Below are positions 23,494 through 32,012 of a stretch of 45,589 nt of DNA, piece by piece. The position numbers were made by a program, and so were the translations under genes. The notes under the pieces are model-generated. The model saw only the letters and a program-made list of their open reading frames with translations. It was not told the DNA's origin and did no database searches. Source of the stretch: Rheinheimera baltica DSM 14885 (GTDB lineage Bacteria; Pseudomonadota; Gammaproteobacteria; Enterobacterales; Alteromonadaceae); assembly GCF_000425345.1 (NCBI RefSeq), contig NZ_AUDG01000023.1:13738-59326 (forward strand), read 5' to 3'. Position 1 is the stretch's first letter. Each line of letters starts with the position of its first letter.

Positions 23494-24549
23494 TCAGTAT
23501 GGATTTAGCGGGCTATAAAGCTGGGCTCGATCTCCATCTAAACTTAACCGTATCGGGCTCACATTAGACTGATGCCGCAATAACTGGTAGTTATCACCTG
23601 GCACTAAGCGGTAACGCAGTAAGTCTGTTACCTGAACCGGTTGCCCACAGCGGGTTTGCTGGTAGCGCGATTGCGTGTCAGCGCGTACGATATAGACTTC
23701 ATGCTCGCCAAATACCTCGGTATCGCCAGAACGTTCCACCCACATTGCCGTGCGCTCTGACACGGCAATGCCTGTTAGATTTTGCGGCTGATGATGACCC
23801 AAAAACACCATAAGCCGCCCCATCCTATCGCGCTGCTTAAAATGGGTATCGGTAATGGTATTGGCCAGCATAGGTGCGGCTAAAAAGTCTGGGCTAAATT
23901 TAATGTTTTCATGACAAAAATCTTGCGCTACCTCACTTGATACCGCGCTGCCCACACCATCTGGGTTATACACGACGCTGCCCAGAATGGCATTGCCGGC
24001 AGACGTACCGCCAATAATGGCGCCGCGGTTATAGGCATTATGCAGTGCTTGCTGTAATGCGGTATCTTGCCAATTGGCGATATACGTTGACTGATCACCA
24101 CCAGCAAACCAAATAAACTCGGCCGTACGCACCGCCCAGCTGACATATTCACTATTAGCTTTATCTCTGCTATCGACCAACAATGTCTCTACCGACGCTG
24201 CCTGCAGCAAATGCCATAAATAGTCGTTATAGCCATCCTCGCCTTGCGTTCTTAGTACCAGAACATTGCCGCCTTGAATATGCGGCCGCACTTTATCAAT
24301 AAAAACACTGTCTACATCGGTACTGCCTCCCATTAAGATCACGCCAGCTTGTTCGGGTGATAACGGCACACAGACATCTTCGGTATAACCCACAGCATAA
24401 CGCTGCAGTGACGCGGGTTTTGTCGGCCGGGGGCCAAAACCGCATTGTTCAGCATTCGCTATCGCGTCCAATGCATCATTGCTCACGCTATCTTGTCCTT
24501 GTTGAGTGCATCCAAACAACAACATGCACAGCGGTAATATCGCTTTCAT
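23494..24549 (-). CDS. exported cyanophycinase-like peptidase (S51 family), lipoprotein
   Basis: A 351-aa S51-family serine peptidase. The start at 24549 gives a lipoprotein signal (LLFGC, Cys14) and has AGG upstream. The catalytic elbow is GGTSAGN (Ser183), the GGDQSTY loop is at 150-156, and ITDTHFKQRDRMGR (His236) is the motif typical of cyanophycinase. The family hydrolyses beta-linked aspartyl-arginine dipeptides from cyanophycin, and relatives act on aspartyl dipeptides. Being exported, it would act on external polymer or peptide. It is a paralog of the next upstream gene (same length of catalytic domain, near-identical motifs) but lacks that gene's extra domain. The spacing to it is 78 bases. 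Confidence 0.82.
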   Translation of the reverse strand: MKAILPLCMLLFGCTQQGQDSVSNDALDAIANAEQCGFGPRPTKPASLQRYAVGYTEDVCVPLSPEQAGVILMGGSTDVDSVFIDKVRPHIQGGNVLVLRTQGEDGYNDYLWHLLQAASVETLLVDSRDKANSEYVSWAVRTAEFIWFAGGDQSTYIANWQDTALQQALHNAYNRGAIIGGTSAGNAILGSVVYNPDGVGSAVSSEVAQDFCHENIKFSPDFLAAPMLANTITDTHFKQRDRMGRLMVFLGHHQPQNLTGIAVSERTAMWVERSGDTEVFGEHEVYIVRADTQSRYQQTRCGQPVQVTDLLRYRLVPGDNYQLLRHQSNVSPIRLSLDGDRAQLYSPLNPY

Positions 24550-24627
24550 TTTGACTCTACCTTTTTGTAAATAAAAGTCTGTCGCCTTGCGGCGACAGAC
24601 TGTACTGCACCTTATCAAACGTTATGT

Positions 24628-26013
24628 TTAATATGGATTTGTTGGGTTGTAGAAGTTACCACTTCGACCGTCGATACTCAGCCGGGTTGGGCTTACACTA
24701 GTACTGTTGTTCAGCAGGTTATAACTTTGACCTGGTAACAGTTTGTAACGCAACAGGTTATTAATGATGACCGGTTGACCGCAATTGGTTTGCTGGTATT
24801 GCGTTTGACCGTCAGCCCTAAGCACATACGCTTCATTAGAGCCGTCAATAACACCCTGACCATTTGCCGTAACAAACATTGAAGTGGCTTCAGACACGGC
24901 GACAACCCGTCCTGTGCTGCCTAAGTGTGCCTGTAATACCGCAGAACGGCCCATACGATCACGTTGCCGAAAATGGGTATCGGTAATAATGCCGTTCAAC
25001 AGCGGTAGATTAAGGAAATCATTGCTGATATTGATCGTTTGGTGGCAAAAGTCGGTAACCGCTTCCGAGCTGATTGCGCCTGAAACACCGTCCGGATCGT
25101 AAATAAACTGTCCAAGTACATGATTACCCGCTGAGGTACCACCAATTGCGCCGCCTTTGTTATAAAGGTGCAGTAGCGCATCTTCAACTTTGGTACCCTG
25201 CCATTGATTAAGGTAGTCGGACTGATCACCGCCAGCAATAAACACGAACTCTGCAGCACGAATGGCCCAATCGACATAGTCGCTATTGGCCTTAGTACGG
25301 GTATTAACAATCAGCGTTTCTACCGATGCCGCATTAGTTAATCCTTGCAGGTAGTCGTTGTATGCATCGGTGCCTGAGGTACGTAGTACAACAACATTAC
25401 CTCCCTTAATATGCGGTTTAATACGATTGCTAAATGCCGCATCAACATCTGCGCCACCGCCCATTAGCAGTACGGCAGGCGTGGTTAAACTGATGCAGGT
25501 ATCCGCGCTGCTACCAACCAAAGTTGCCGTTAAGCCACCCGGCTTAGACGGCCTGGCACCGTAGTTACAGCTGCCTGGCTCTGGCTCACCGCCGCCACCG
25601 CTGCCTGCGCCATTGAAGGTGACAGACAATTGATAAGCGCCGGTACCGCTATACCGGGTAACTTTGATAAAATGCTGGCCAGCAGGTGAAGCGCTATAGG
25701 TACCACTATCAGGATTAGAACCACTTTGGCCGGAAGCGATATAGCTGCCGCTAGAGCGATATAAAAACCAATCAAAATCGGCATTATTACCATGACTCAA
25801 GCTAACGCTAATATCACCTGTCGATGTGGTGTCAAATGCGTACCAATCGCTGTCAGTCCGGCTACCAATAGCGCCTTGCACAGCTACACCACTGCATAGC
25901 GGGCCATTAGCCCTGCTTTCGCTATTATTATTTTCACTTTCTTGTTGCAGACAGGCCTGCGCATTGCCACATAGCAATAGCGCAACTACGCCCAATAGAC
26001 TTAGTGCTTTCAT
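24628..26013 (-). CDS. secreted PPC-domain plus cyanophycinase-like peptidase
   Basis: A 461-aa protein with a Sec signal (MKALSLLGVVALLLCGNAQA), then a pre-peptidase C-terminal (PPC) beta-sandwich at about 25-133 (DSDWYAFDTTSTGDISVSLS, AGQHFIKVTRYSGTGAYQL). A glycine-rich linker (136-146) leads to an S51 domain from about 147. Catalytic features match its downstream paralog: GGDQSDY (261-267), GGTSAGN (Ser294) and ITDTHFRQRDRMGR. PPC domains are usually found in secreted peptidases of marine bacteria and may bind substrate or be removed after export; having one N-terminal to a cyanophycinase is unusual. AGGAAG precedes ATG 26013. No cyanophycin synthetase is seen in this window, so scavenging is more likely than recycling. 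Confidence 0.82.
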   Translation of the reverse strand: MKALSLLGVVALLLCGNAQACLQQESENNNSESRANGPLCSGVAVQGAIGSRTDSDWYAFDTTSTGDISVSLSHGNNADFDWFLYRSSGSYIASGQSGSNPDSGTYSASPAGQHFIKVTRYSGTGAYQLSVTFNGAGSGGGGEPEPGSCNYGARPSKPGGLTATLVGSSADTCISLTTPAVLLMGGGADVDAAFSNRIKPHIKGGNVVVLRTSGTDAYNDYLQGLTNAASVETLIVNTRTKANSDYVDWAIRAAEFVFIAGGDQSDYLNQWQGTKVEDALLHLYNKGGAIGGTSAGNHVLGQFIYDPDGVSGAISSEAVTDFCHQTINISNDFLNLPLLNGIITDTHFRQRDRMGRSAVLQAHLGSTGRVVAVSEATSMFVTANGQGVIDGSNEAYVLRADGQTQYQQTNCGQPVIINNLLRYKLLPGQSYNLLNNSTSVSPTRLSIDGRSGNFYNPTNPY

Positions 26014-26343
26014 TTTTACTTCCTGCTTATTGTTTTTTTTCAAGGAAATGGCCAAACGGCCGTATTATTCCGCACAGCAAAACGCTGAGCAGAAAATTAG
26101 GGATAAATCAGAGGGGAAATGCTATTCGTCGAACCACTCAGACAAATGATAGTCTGTTGAACAGCCATGCAGGTTAGCAGGTCGGGCGACCCACTGCTGA
26201 GATGTTCCAGCGCTGCATAGTAATAAAGTCATAGCACACATACATGACAGTTCAATTACTAATCAATATTGTTCTTACGCCGAAATCTGTCAAGAAAATA
26301 AATGTCAAAACGCGTAAATAATCAAACACAAGCCTGAGGTGAA
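26014..26343. other. 330-base intergenic stretch with nested inverted repeats
   Basis: No gene is supported. It must hold the promoter of the S51 peptidase genes. Nested inverted repeats lie at 26168-26218: ATGCAG...CTGCAT outside, AGCAG/CTGCT (26176-26180, 26194-26198) inside and GTCG/CGAC innermost. There is no adjoining T-run. It could be a small structured RNA, an operator or a repeat remnant. Confidence 0.35.
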
Positions 26344-26865
26344 CTACAACAAAAAGGGTTTAAGTTGTTGCCATACTTTGAGTTTATGGGCAAAGCTCAT
26401 CGCTGCATACGCTGGACTGGTTGAAGGCAAATTTAGTAACTGTATATGCGAGGGCAGCGTATTTCGTGGCAGCACATAGCGCTTAAAACTTTGCCAGGCT
26501 TTAGCGCCATTAAAACCAATAGCAACTAACTGGGAATGGGTTGCAAAAAAACCGGCAAAATCGTTTGGCTGCTCATCTCGAATTGCACTGTCCAGGCTGC
26601 CACTTCGCTGACAGCTGGCAATAACGTCCCACAATGCTACGCCGCGTGTGTTAAGTGCTTCAACTTTATCTTGATAGGAAAGGTTGGCAGAAAAACCGCC
26701 AATTTCGGCCATTATTGGCCAAAATTGATTACGTGGATGGGCATAGTACTGCTGTTCAAGCAATGAGATGGCACCAGGCATACTGCCCAGCACCAGCACC
26801 TTTGCTTGAGACGTGCTTTGCGCTGCCAGCCCATTTAATGCAGGTTTATCCAAGCTTGGGTTCAT
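26344..26865 (-). CDS. DNA-deoxyinosine glycosylase (UDG superfamily)
   Basis: A 173-aa member of the uracil-DNA glycosylase superfamily, of the hypoxanthine-DNA-glycosylase type: VLVLGSMPGAISL followed by QQYYAHPRNQFWPIM, then VALWDVIASCQRSGSLDSAI and LLNLPSTSPAYA, which is the active-site loop. It would remove deaminated adenine (hypoxanthine) from DNA to start base-excision repair. ATG 26865 gives the usual short lead before the first strand but has no clear ribosome site; a GTG at 26910 is an alternative. Either way it overlaps the end of hemY (20 or 65 bases), so it is the last gene of the hem operon, an odd partner for tetrapyrrole synthesis. Confidence 0.85.
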   Translation of the reverse strand: MNPSLDKPALNGLAAQSTSQAKVLVLGSMPGAISLLEQQYYAHPRNQFWPIMAEIGGFSANLSYQDKVEALNTRGVALWDVIASCQRSGSLDSAIRDEQPNDFAGFFATHSQLVAIGFNGAKAWQSFKRYVLPRNTLPSHIQLLNLPSTSPAYAAMSFAHKLKVWQQLKPFLL

Positions 26866-27925
26866 ATTGCCGCGCTTTATTCCAGGCCAGCTCGGCTTGT
26901 TGCACTTCACCTTCTTGCTCTGCCAGATATGCTAACAGCGCATATAAGTAACCATTGCTGGCATTATCACGTAACCAGTGTTGCACCTGCTTACGCAGTT
27001 TTAGTACCGATTTACCTAAGGGTATTTGACGGATATAAGGCAATAATTGCGGCAGTTCAGCAAGTTGCAGCTGGCTCACCAGTATTTTTTCCGCCGCCTC
27101 ATTTTGACCATTTTGCGCCATAGCCCAGGCTCGGCCAATATTTGCTGCGGTCGATTTTCGCTCTTTAGCGGGTAAATTAGTCCAGTAGTCTGCGTTTTCA
27201 TCAAAGCGTTGCTGCTGGCTTAGCTGACTAATAGCAGCAGGGTAAATATTAAACCGTTGTTGCCGCCACTTGTCCTTATCGAACCATTGCTGTTTTAGCG
27301 CTAGCGGTACCATTTGCAGCAACTGCTGCCACTGCCCAGCCTGTTGCAACGCGTGTAAATAAAGCTGCCCCAGCCCCTTGTCGTCGTTATCTGCCGATAC
27401 TTTATCCACCAACAGCGCACTGGCCTGTGCCGGTTGCCCCTGCTGCAATAGCAAATCGGCTTGTAAAAACAACGTCGTGTTATCGTCTACCGGCAATGCC
27501 GCAACATGGCTATTGGCCAGCGCAACATCTCCAGCATAAAAAGCCGCATAGGCAGCAAGTAAACGCTTTTCGTCCTGCATAAAATCGTCGTAACAGGCTT
27601 TTGCTAAATGCTGACTTGCCAGCTGCCACTGCTGCTTCGCGTATGCTTGTATACCCAATACATAAGCCTGCTGGGCTTTTCGTTGACGGCGCCAGCGTAA
27701 AAAGTTAAACGACACATGTTGCAGCCGCAGCAGTTTGCGCGGCAGCAAGCCGGCAAACCACAAGGCAGCCATTGCGACTAAAACAAGCAATGCCAGGCCG
27801 AGCAAGGTAGATTCAAATACCTGCCCGGCAACAATAATTTTGATGTAGCCAGCGTGATTTATTAGCGTCGGACCAAACCACATGGCTGCCGCCAGCACAC
27901 CAATCAGCAGCAAGACACGGATCAT
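26846..27925 (-). CDS. hemY: HemY-type membrane TPR protein of the heme operon
   Basis: A 359-aa inner-membrane protein with two N-terminal transmembrane helices (about 1-20 and 40-62), the HemY N-terminal domain, followed by TPR-like helices (YAKQQWQLASQHLAKACYDD, LLQQGQPAQASALLVDKV, AWAMAQNGQNEAAEKILVSQ). The role of HemY of the enterobacterial type is not firmly known; it is not protoporphyrinogen oxidase. It overlaps hemX by 4 bases. E. coli HemY is about 398 aa, so this one is slightly shorter. Confidence 0.9.
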   Translation of the reverse strand: MIRVLLLIGVLAAAMWFGPTLINHAGYIKIIVAGQVFESTLLGLALLVLVAMAALWFAGLLPRKLLRLQHVSFNFLRWRRQRKAQQAYVLGIQAYAKQQWQLASQHLAKACYDDFMQDEKRLLAAYAAFYAGDVALANSHVAALPVDDNTTLFLQADLLLQQGQPAQASALLVDKVSADNDDKGLGQLYLHALQQAGQWQQLLQMVPLALKQQWFDKDKWRQQRFNIYPAAISQLSQQQRFDENADYWTNLPAKERKSTAANIGRAWAMAQNGQNEAAEKILVSQLQLAELPQLLPYIRQIPLGKSVLKLRKQVQHWLRDNASNGYLYALLAYLAEQEGEVQQAELAWNKARQYEPKLG

Positions 27926-29040
27926 AATGCCTCTCCTGCCAATTGTTGTTGATACTGTTGTAGCTCTGCCAAACTGGTTAACGCCTGAATGACCGGCGGT
28001 GTAACATCAATGGTTGCCAGCTCTGTAAGCACAGCACTAAACTGCTGAACGGCGTGGTCATCAGCGCTAAAGTAGCGTTGCAGTTTGTCGCTAGATTGCT
28101 GTAAAGCAGCAACATAAACCGTATGCTGGTGTTGCATCATCGCCAATTGCGCTAACTGCAATTGCTGCTGCATTGCAACACGCAACATAAGTTGTTGTTC
28201 TGTAGTTAAATCAAAGTAGTCTTCTGGCACCGCGCTTCTGGGGTTCAGTAGGCCTTTCCAGGTATTGTTCCAATGAAAGGCCAAGGTTTCCCGCCACTGT
28301 GCTAATTCGGTCGATGGTGCTTTAGGCTCTGCCTTGGTTGATACCTGCAACTTCAACGGCAATTCCATAACGTATTTTTGCAGCTGCTGCAGCTGCACAT
28401 GCGCCTTGCTGACATCAGGTAATACAATACGGCTAAGCTGCTCCGTATCGGCCGCAATAGCTTGTCGCACTAGCATTAAAGAAGGATCGTCCAGTTTAGC
28501 TAATTTTTCATCGGCACTGGCCAGTAACGCCCGGCTGGTGGCAAAATCTTGTTCCAGCCAGACTTTTTGCGAGGCTATCTGTAACAAATACTCAATTTCA
28601 GCCAGTAACCAATGTCGTGGCGGTGCACTATCGCGCTCTTGCACTAACTGACGTAGTGCCTGAATTTGCGCTTGGTTTTGTGCCGCTAATTGCTGCTGTT
28701 GCTGCTGTAAGCTTTGCTCCAACTGCATTAAACGTTGTTGCTGTTCACGTTGCAGTAGCTGTTGCAACTGATTGTTTGTCTCTTGCTGCTGCAAACTTTG
28801 GTCGGTTAAGCGTTGCTGATTTTGCTGCAGTGTATTCGTTTGCTGCTGCAGACTCTGCCATTGTGGCCATAGCCAATAACCACCAGCCCCTACTACGCCC
28901 CCCAGTGCTAACACCAGCAATAAGCTTAAGCCACTGATAGCACCACCGCCGCGTCGTGGGGCCGGTTCAGCATCTATTTTATGTTTTAATTGCTGCAATG
29001 GCGCATCCATTTCTGACGCGCGCTCTAAGCTGTCACTCAT
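27922..29040 (-). CDS. hemX: HemX-type membrane protein
   Basis: A 372-aa protein with a cytoplasmic N-terminus, one transmembrane helix (about 38-60: GLSLLLVLALGGVVGAGGYW) and a striking glutamine-rich coiled coil at about 65-135 (many QQ pairs). A conserved HemX domain follows (RHWLLAEIEYLLQIASQKVW, ALLASADEKLAKLDDPSLML). It has been annotated as uroporphyrinogen-III methyltransferase-like but carries no methyltransferase motifs. It overlaps hemD by 4 bases and hemY by 4 bases. The Gln-rich segment gives CAG/CTG-type repeats in the DNA. Confidence 0.9.
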   Translation of the reverse strand: MSDSLERASEMDAPLQQLKHKIDAEPAPRRGGGAISGLSLLLVLALGGVVGAGGYWLWPQWQSLQQQTNTLQQNQQRLTDQSLQQQETNNQLQQLLQREQQQRLMQLEQSLQQQQQQLAAQNQAQIQALRQLVQERDSAPPRHWLLAEIEYLLQIASQKVWLEQDFATSRALLASADEKLAKLDDPSLMLVRQAIAADTEQLSRIVLPDVSKAHVQLQQLQKYVMELPLKLQVSTKAEPKAPSTELAQWRETLAFHWNNTWKGLLNPRSAVPEDYFDLTTEQQLMLRVAMQQQLQLAQLAMMQHQHTVYVAALQQSSDKLQRYFSADDHAVQQFSAVLTELATIDVTPPVIQALTSLAELQQYQQQLAGEAL

Positions 29041-29801
29041 TGATATTCCCTCTGTAACTGGCTGATAGCCGCCAGTAATGCGCTGTCATTAGCATTGTCT
29101 GCCAGTGTAATTCGCTCTGTCGCGATACCCAGTGCTATTGCACTTTCCTGCATCCGCGGACTCACCAGGATCCAGTCACATTGCTGTAACCAATGCTGGT
29201 TGGCGCTGGGCACCAGATTAAACAGCTGCTGTAAAATTTCGTTGCTTGTTGCCACAATACAACGAATGCCTGCCAGCTGCCACTGCTGACACAACAAGGC
29301 GCCATCTAACGGCAGTGGCTGGCGTTTATAACTTTGCACGTAGCGTACGCTGGCACCACGTGTCACTAACGTTTGTTTGATCAATTCACGCCCGGCATTA
29401 CCACGTACCACCACCAACTGCTTGCCACTCACGTCATGCAGTTGAGGTAACTGCAACAAACCTTCGCTGCGCTGATCATCTGGCACTATAACTTCGCGGC
29501 CTAACCAGCGGTGCAATGCCAGTGCCGTTGTCTGTCCTACCGCAAACAAAGGCGCTGTGAGTAAGGCGCCATCATATTGATTTTGCAAACTGTTTACTGC
29601 ACTAACACTAACAAAGATAACCGCGGCCGCGTTTTGCAGCTGTTGCTGATCTTGTTGCTTTAAGCTGACCTGTGCCGTGGTAATAAGGGGCTGATACAAA
29701 TAGCCTACTCCAAGACTATCTAGCGAGGCCAACAAATTGTCAGCCTTACCTGCAGGCCGGGTAATTAAAAACGGAATGCTTTCTAACATGGCAGTTGTCA
29801 T
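29037..29801 (-). CDS. hemD: uroporphyrinogen-III synthase
   Basis: A 254-aa protein that closes hydroxymethylbilane into uroporphyrinogen III with inversion of ring D. The family is poorly conserved; visible markers are [10 protein letters not shown] at the start, [35 protein letters not shown] and [14 protein letters not shown]. Its position between hemC (4-base overlap, ATGA) and hemX (4-base overlap) supports the call strongly. Confidence 0.92.
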   Translation of the reverse strand: MTTAMLESIPFLITRPAGKADNLLASLDSLGVGYLYQPLITTAQVSLKQQDQQQLQNAAAVIFVSVSAVNSLQNQYDGALLTAPLFAVGQTTALALHRWLGREVIVPDDQRSEGLLQLPQLHDVSGKQLVVVRGNAGRELIKQTLVTRGASVRYVQSYKRQPLPLDGALLCQQWQLAGIRCIVATSNEILQQLFNLVPSANQHWLQQCDWILVSPRMQESAIALGIATERITLADNANDSALLAAISQLQREYQ

Positions 29802-30727
29802 GGTGCAGCCTGATATACCGCCTGCAAAATACGATCTGCACCGTGTTGCAATAAATGCTCACCCAGGCTAACACCTAACTGCTCTGCTTGTGCCACCGGA
29901 CCACGAACGTCATGGCGGATAATCTCACTGCCATCCAGCGCACCAACTAAACCGCGCAACCATAAGGTGTCACCGTTAATCTCTGCATAAGCACCAATCG
30001 GCACCTGACAGCCACCCTGTAGCGTTCGATTCATCGCACGCTCTGCCAGTACACAGCTACGAGTAACACTATGTTCTAACGGCGCCAGCAACTGCTGCAG
30101 GGCAATATCGTCGCTACGACATTCAATACCTACCGCGCCCTGACCATTGGCAGGCAGACTGGTTTCAATGGGCAGTAAACTGGCAATACGCTGCTCAAAA
30201 CCAAGTCGTATTAACCCTGCCGCGGCCAGAATGATGGCAGCATATTCGCCGTTATCCAGCTTCGCTAAGCGGGTATTTACATTACCGCGTAAATCACGCA
30301 CGGTGAGATCGGGGCGCAGAGCTTTTAACTGACACTGACGGCGCAAACTGGACGTTCCCACTACGGCACCTGCGGGTAACTGGGCAATGCTGCTAAACTG
30401 ATTAGACACAAAAGCATCCTGCGGGTTCTCTCGCGGACAAATAGTGTGCAGCACTAATCCATCGGGGAACTCTACCGGCACATCTTTCATACTGTGCACC
30501 GCAATATCGGCCCGCCCTTCGAGCATAGCCTGTTCTAACTCTTTAACAAATAGCCCTTTACCACCGATTTTGGCCAGTGGGGTATCCAAGATTTTGTCAC
30601 CTTGTGTCGACATTGGCACCAGCTCAACGGTTAACTGTGGATGATGGCGTAACAGTTCTGTTTTTACATATTCAGCCTGCCATAAGGCCAATGCGCTTTT
30701 ACGGGTGGCGATACGAATAGTGTTCAT
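29798..30727 (-). CDS. hemC: hydroxymethylbilane synthase (porphobilinogen deaminase)
   Basis: A 309-aa enzyme that polymerises four porphobilinogens into hydroxymethylbilane. The dipyrromethane cofactor cysteine is Cys240 in [12 protein letters not shown]; catalytic Asp82 is in [18 protein letters not shown] and [11 protein letters not shown] hold cofactor- and substrate-binding arginines. Length matches the family (E. coli 313 aa). One base separates it from the upstream carboxylesterase gene, and it overlaps hemD, so transcription probably starts upstream at cyaY or within the carboxylesterase gene. Confidence 0.96.
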   Translation of the reverse strand: MNTIRIATRKSALALWQAEYVKTELLRHHPQLTVELVPMSTQGDKILDTPLAKIGGKGLFVKELEQAMLEGRADIAVHSMKDVPVEFPDGLVLHTICPRENPQDAFVSNQFSSIAQLPAGAVVGTSSLRRQCQLKALRPDLTVRDLRGNVNTRLAKLDNGEYAAIILAAAGLIRLGFEQRIASLLPIETSLPANGQGAVGIECRSDDIALQQLLAPLEHSVTRSCVLAERAMNRTLQGGCQVPIGAYAEINGDTLWLRGLVGALDGSEIIRHDVRGPVAQAEQLGVSLGEHLLQHGADRILQAVYQAAP

Positions 30728-30728
30728 A

Positions 30729-31409
30729 TTAACTTTCTGCCTGTATCAACAAACGTCGCTGGATAAAGCTGCTAATGTCTGCCACTTCTTGCGCGCAAAC
30801 ACTGTGCGGCATTTTGTATTCGTGCCAGCTGGGGTTAAAACCCGCATTTTTAAGCACGTGATACGCCTGCTGCCCGGCAAATAATGGTACAACCGGGTCC
30901 TGGCTACCATGCGCGACCAATACTGGTGTCGACTTATTTACACTATTGGCTTCTTCTTTTATTTTTTCCGGCGCGCACATATACGTAGACAACGCCATGA
31001 CTCCCGCCAACTTATAGGGTAACCGAGCTAACAAATGCAGGGCTATTACCCCACCTTGACTAAAGCCAGCCAGAATAATACGTTCACTGCTTATGCCGTC
31101 ACTAATCAGTTTATCTAGTAGTTGCTGGACAGCCGCAGCCGATTCGCGCACTCCCTCTTCGTCTGCCCGGCTGGTTAACTCCATGGTTTTAATATCATAC
31201 CAGGCACGCATACGCATGCCGCCATTAACCGTTACCGGACGCTCTGGGGCATGCGGGAATAAAAACCGAATGCCCGCATCAGCCGGCAAACGTAATTCAG
31301 GCACTATCGGCGAAAAACCATGCCCCGAATCACCCAGCCCATGCAACCACACCACAACAGCGCGAGTATCGCCCTGTGCTTTAACATCAACAAAAGGGAG
31401 TAAAGCCAT
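30729..31409 (-). CDS. phospholipase/carboxylesterase-family alpha/beta hydrolase
   Basis: A 226-aa cytosolic serine hydrolase of the small carboxylesterase/acyl-protein-thioesterase family. The catalytic triad is Ser117 (GFSQGG), Asp171 ([10 protein letters not shown]) and His202 (MPHSVC). [12 protein letters not shown] near residue 21 provides the oxyanion hole. It acts on short-chain esters and possibly lysophospholipids. It is set between cyaY (25 bases) and hemC (1 base) on the same strand, so it belongs to the heme operon by position, without an evident link in function. Confidence 0.88.
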   Translation of the reverse strand: MALLPFVDVKAQGDTRAVVVWLHGLGDSGHGFSPIVPELRLPADAGIRFLFPHAPERPVTVNGGMRMRAWYDIKTMELTSRADEEGVRESAAAVQQLLDKLISDGISSERIILAGFSQGGVIALHLLARLPYKLAGVMALSTYMCAPEKIKEEANSVNKSTPVLVAHGSQDPVVPLFAGQQAYHVLKNAGFNPSWHEYKMPHSVCAQEVADISSFIQRRLLIQAES

Positions 31410-31434
31410 TACACAATTCCAAAAACAATAGCGC

Positions 31435-31752
31435 TTAAGGCGCCAGATTCAGTGGTACGCCAGCCTGTTTGCTCGCGGCATCATTTACTAATTGCCAAAA
31501 CTCAGCACCGGTACGGTTATCTATCCATTGGCCATTTTTCCATTCAAAATGATGGCCATTAAACTTAGTGGCAACCCACAGTTGCTGCAGCGGAGGCTGC
31601 TTATTGATGATAATCTTGCTGCCATCAGCAAAGCTAATGCTAAGCAGGCCGCCATGCGATTCATAATCCAGATCGGCATCAGCGTCATCAACGGCTTGTT
31701 CTACTGCCAGCAACACACTATCGGTCAAATCATCATATTCTAGGTCATTCAT
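31435..31752 (-). CDS. cyaY: frataxin-like iron-sulfur cluster assembly protein
   Basis: A 105-aa frataxin homolog (E. coli CyaY is 106 aa) that binds iron and modulates IscS-driven iron-sulfur cluster assembly. It has an acidic first helix (DLTDSVLLAVEQAVDDADAD), then beta strands with GGLLSISFADGSKIIINKQP, the QLWVAT strand and FEWKNGQWID. ATG 31752 is favoured because AGGTGA precedes it; an upstream start would add 19 basic residues. It is divergent from lptM, as in E. coli, and probably heads the minus-strand operon that includes hemCDXY, which makes sense for iron and heme metabolism. Confidence 0.93.
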   Translation of the reverse strand: MNDLEYDDLTDSVLLAVEQAVDDADADLDYESHGGLLSISFADGSKIIINKQPPLQQLWVATKFNGHHFEWKNGQWIDNRTGAEFWQLVNDAASKQAGVPLNLAP

Positions 31753-31823
31753 CTGCTTCACCTGTTTGCTTTTATCGCTAAGGATGCGATTATAGAGCGC
31801 AATCACCATAAAAAAATAACATC

Positions 31824-32012
31824 ATGCATGCTTTTACAACCAAAGATCCGCTGTTAACTATTGCTGCAGTAATTCTACTGTGTAGCCTGCTAAGTGCTTG
31901 TGGTCAAAAAGGTCCACTTACCTTACCACAACAGGCGCCAGAAGTGGCAGAACCGCAGCAAAACACACCCATTCCCACTCAACAAACGGATGAACAACGT
32001 GGACCACTTTAG
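31824..32012 (+). CDS. lptM: LPS-assembly lipoprotein LptM (YifL)
   Basis: A 62-aa lipoprotein with signal helix and lipobox LLSAC (Cys at about 26), followed at once by the hallmark GQKGPL of the YifL/LptM family and a Pro/Gln-rich tail. In E. coli LptM helps LptD fold and form its disulfides for lipopolysaccharide export. It overlaps lysA by 23 bases and faces cyaY, which preserves the known cyaY-yifL-dapF neighbourhood. Confidence 0.9.
   Translation: MHAFTTKDPLLTIAAVILLCSLLSACGQKGPLTLPQQAPEVAEPQQNTPIPTQQTDEQRGPL

Noticed and set aside
28660-28860. CAG/CTG-rich repeats looking like a microsatellite
   Set aside because: They encode the glutamine-rich coiled coil of HemX in frame with mixed codons, so this is protein composition rather than a DNA repeat element.
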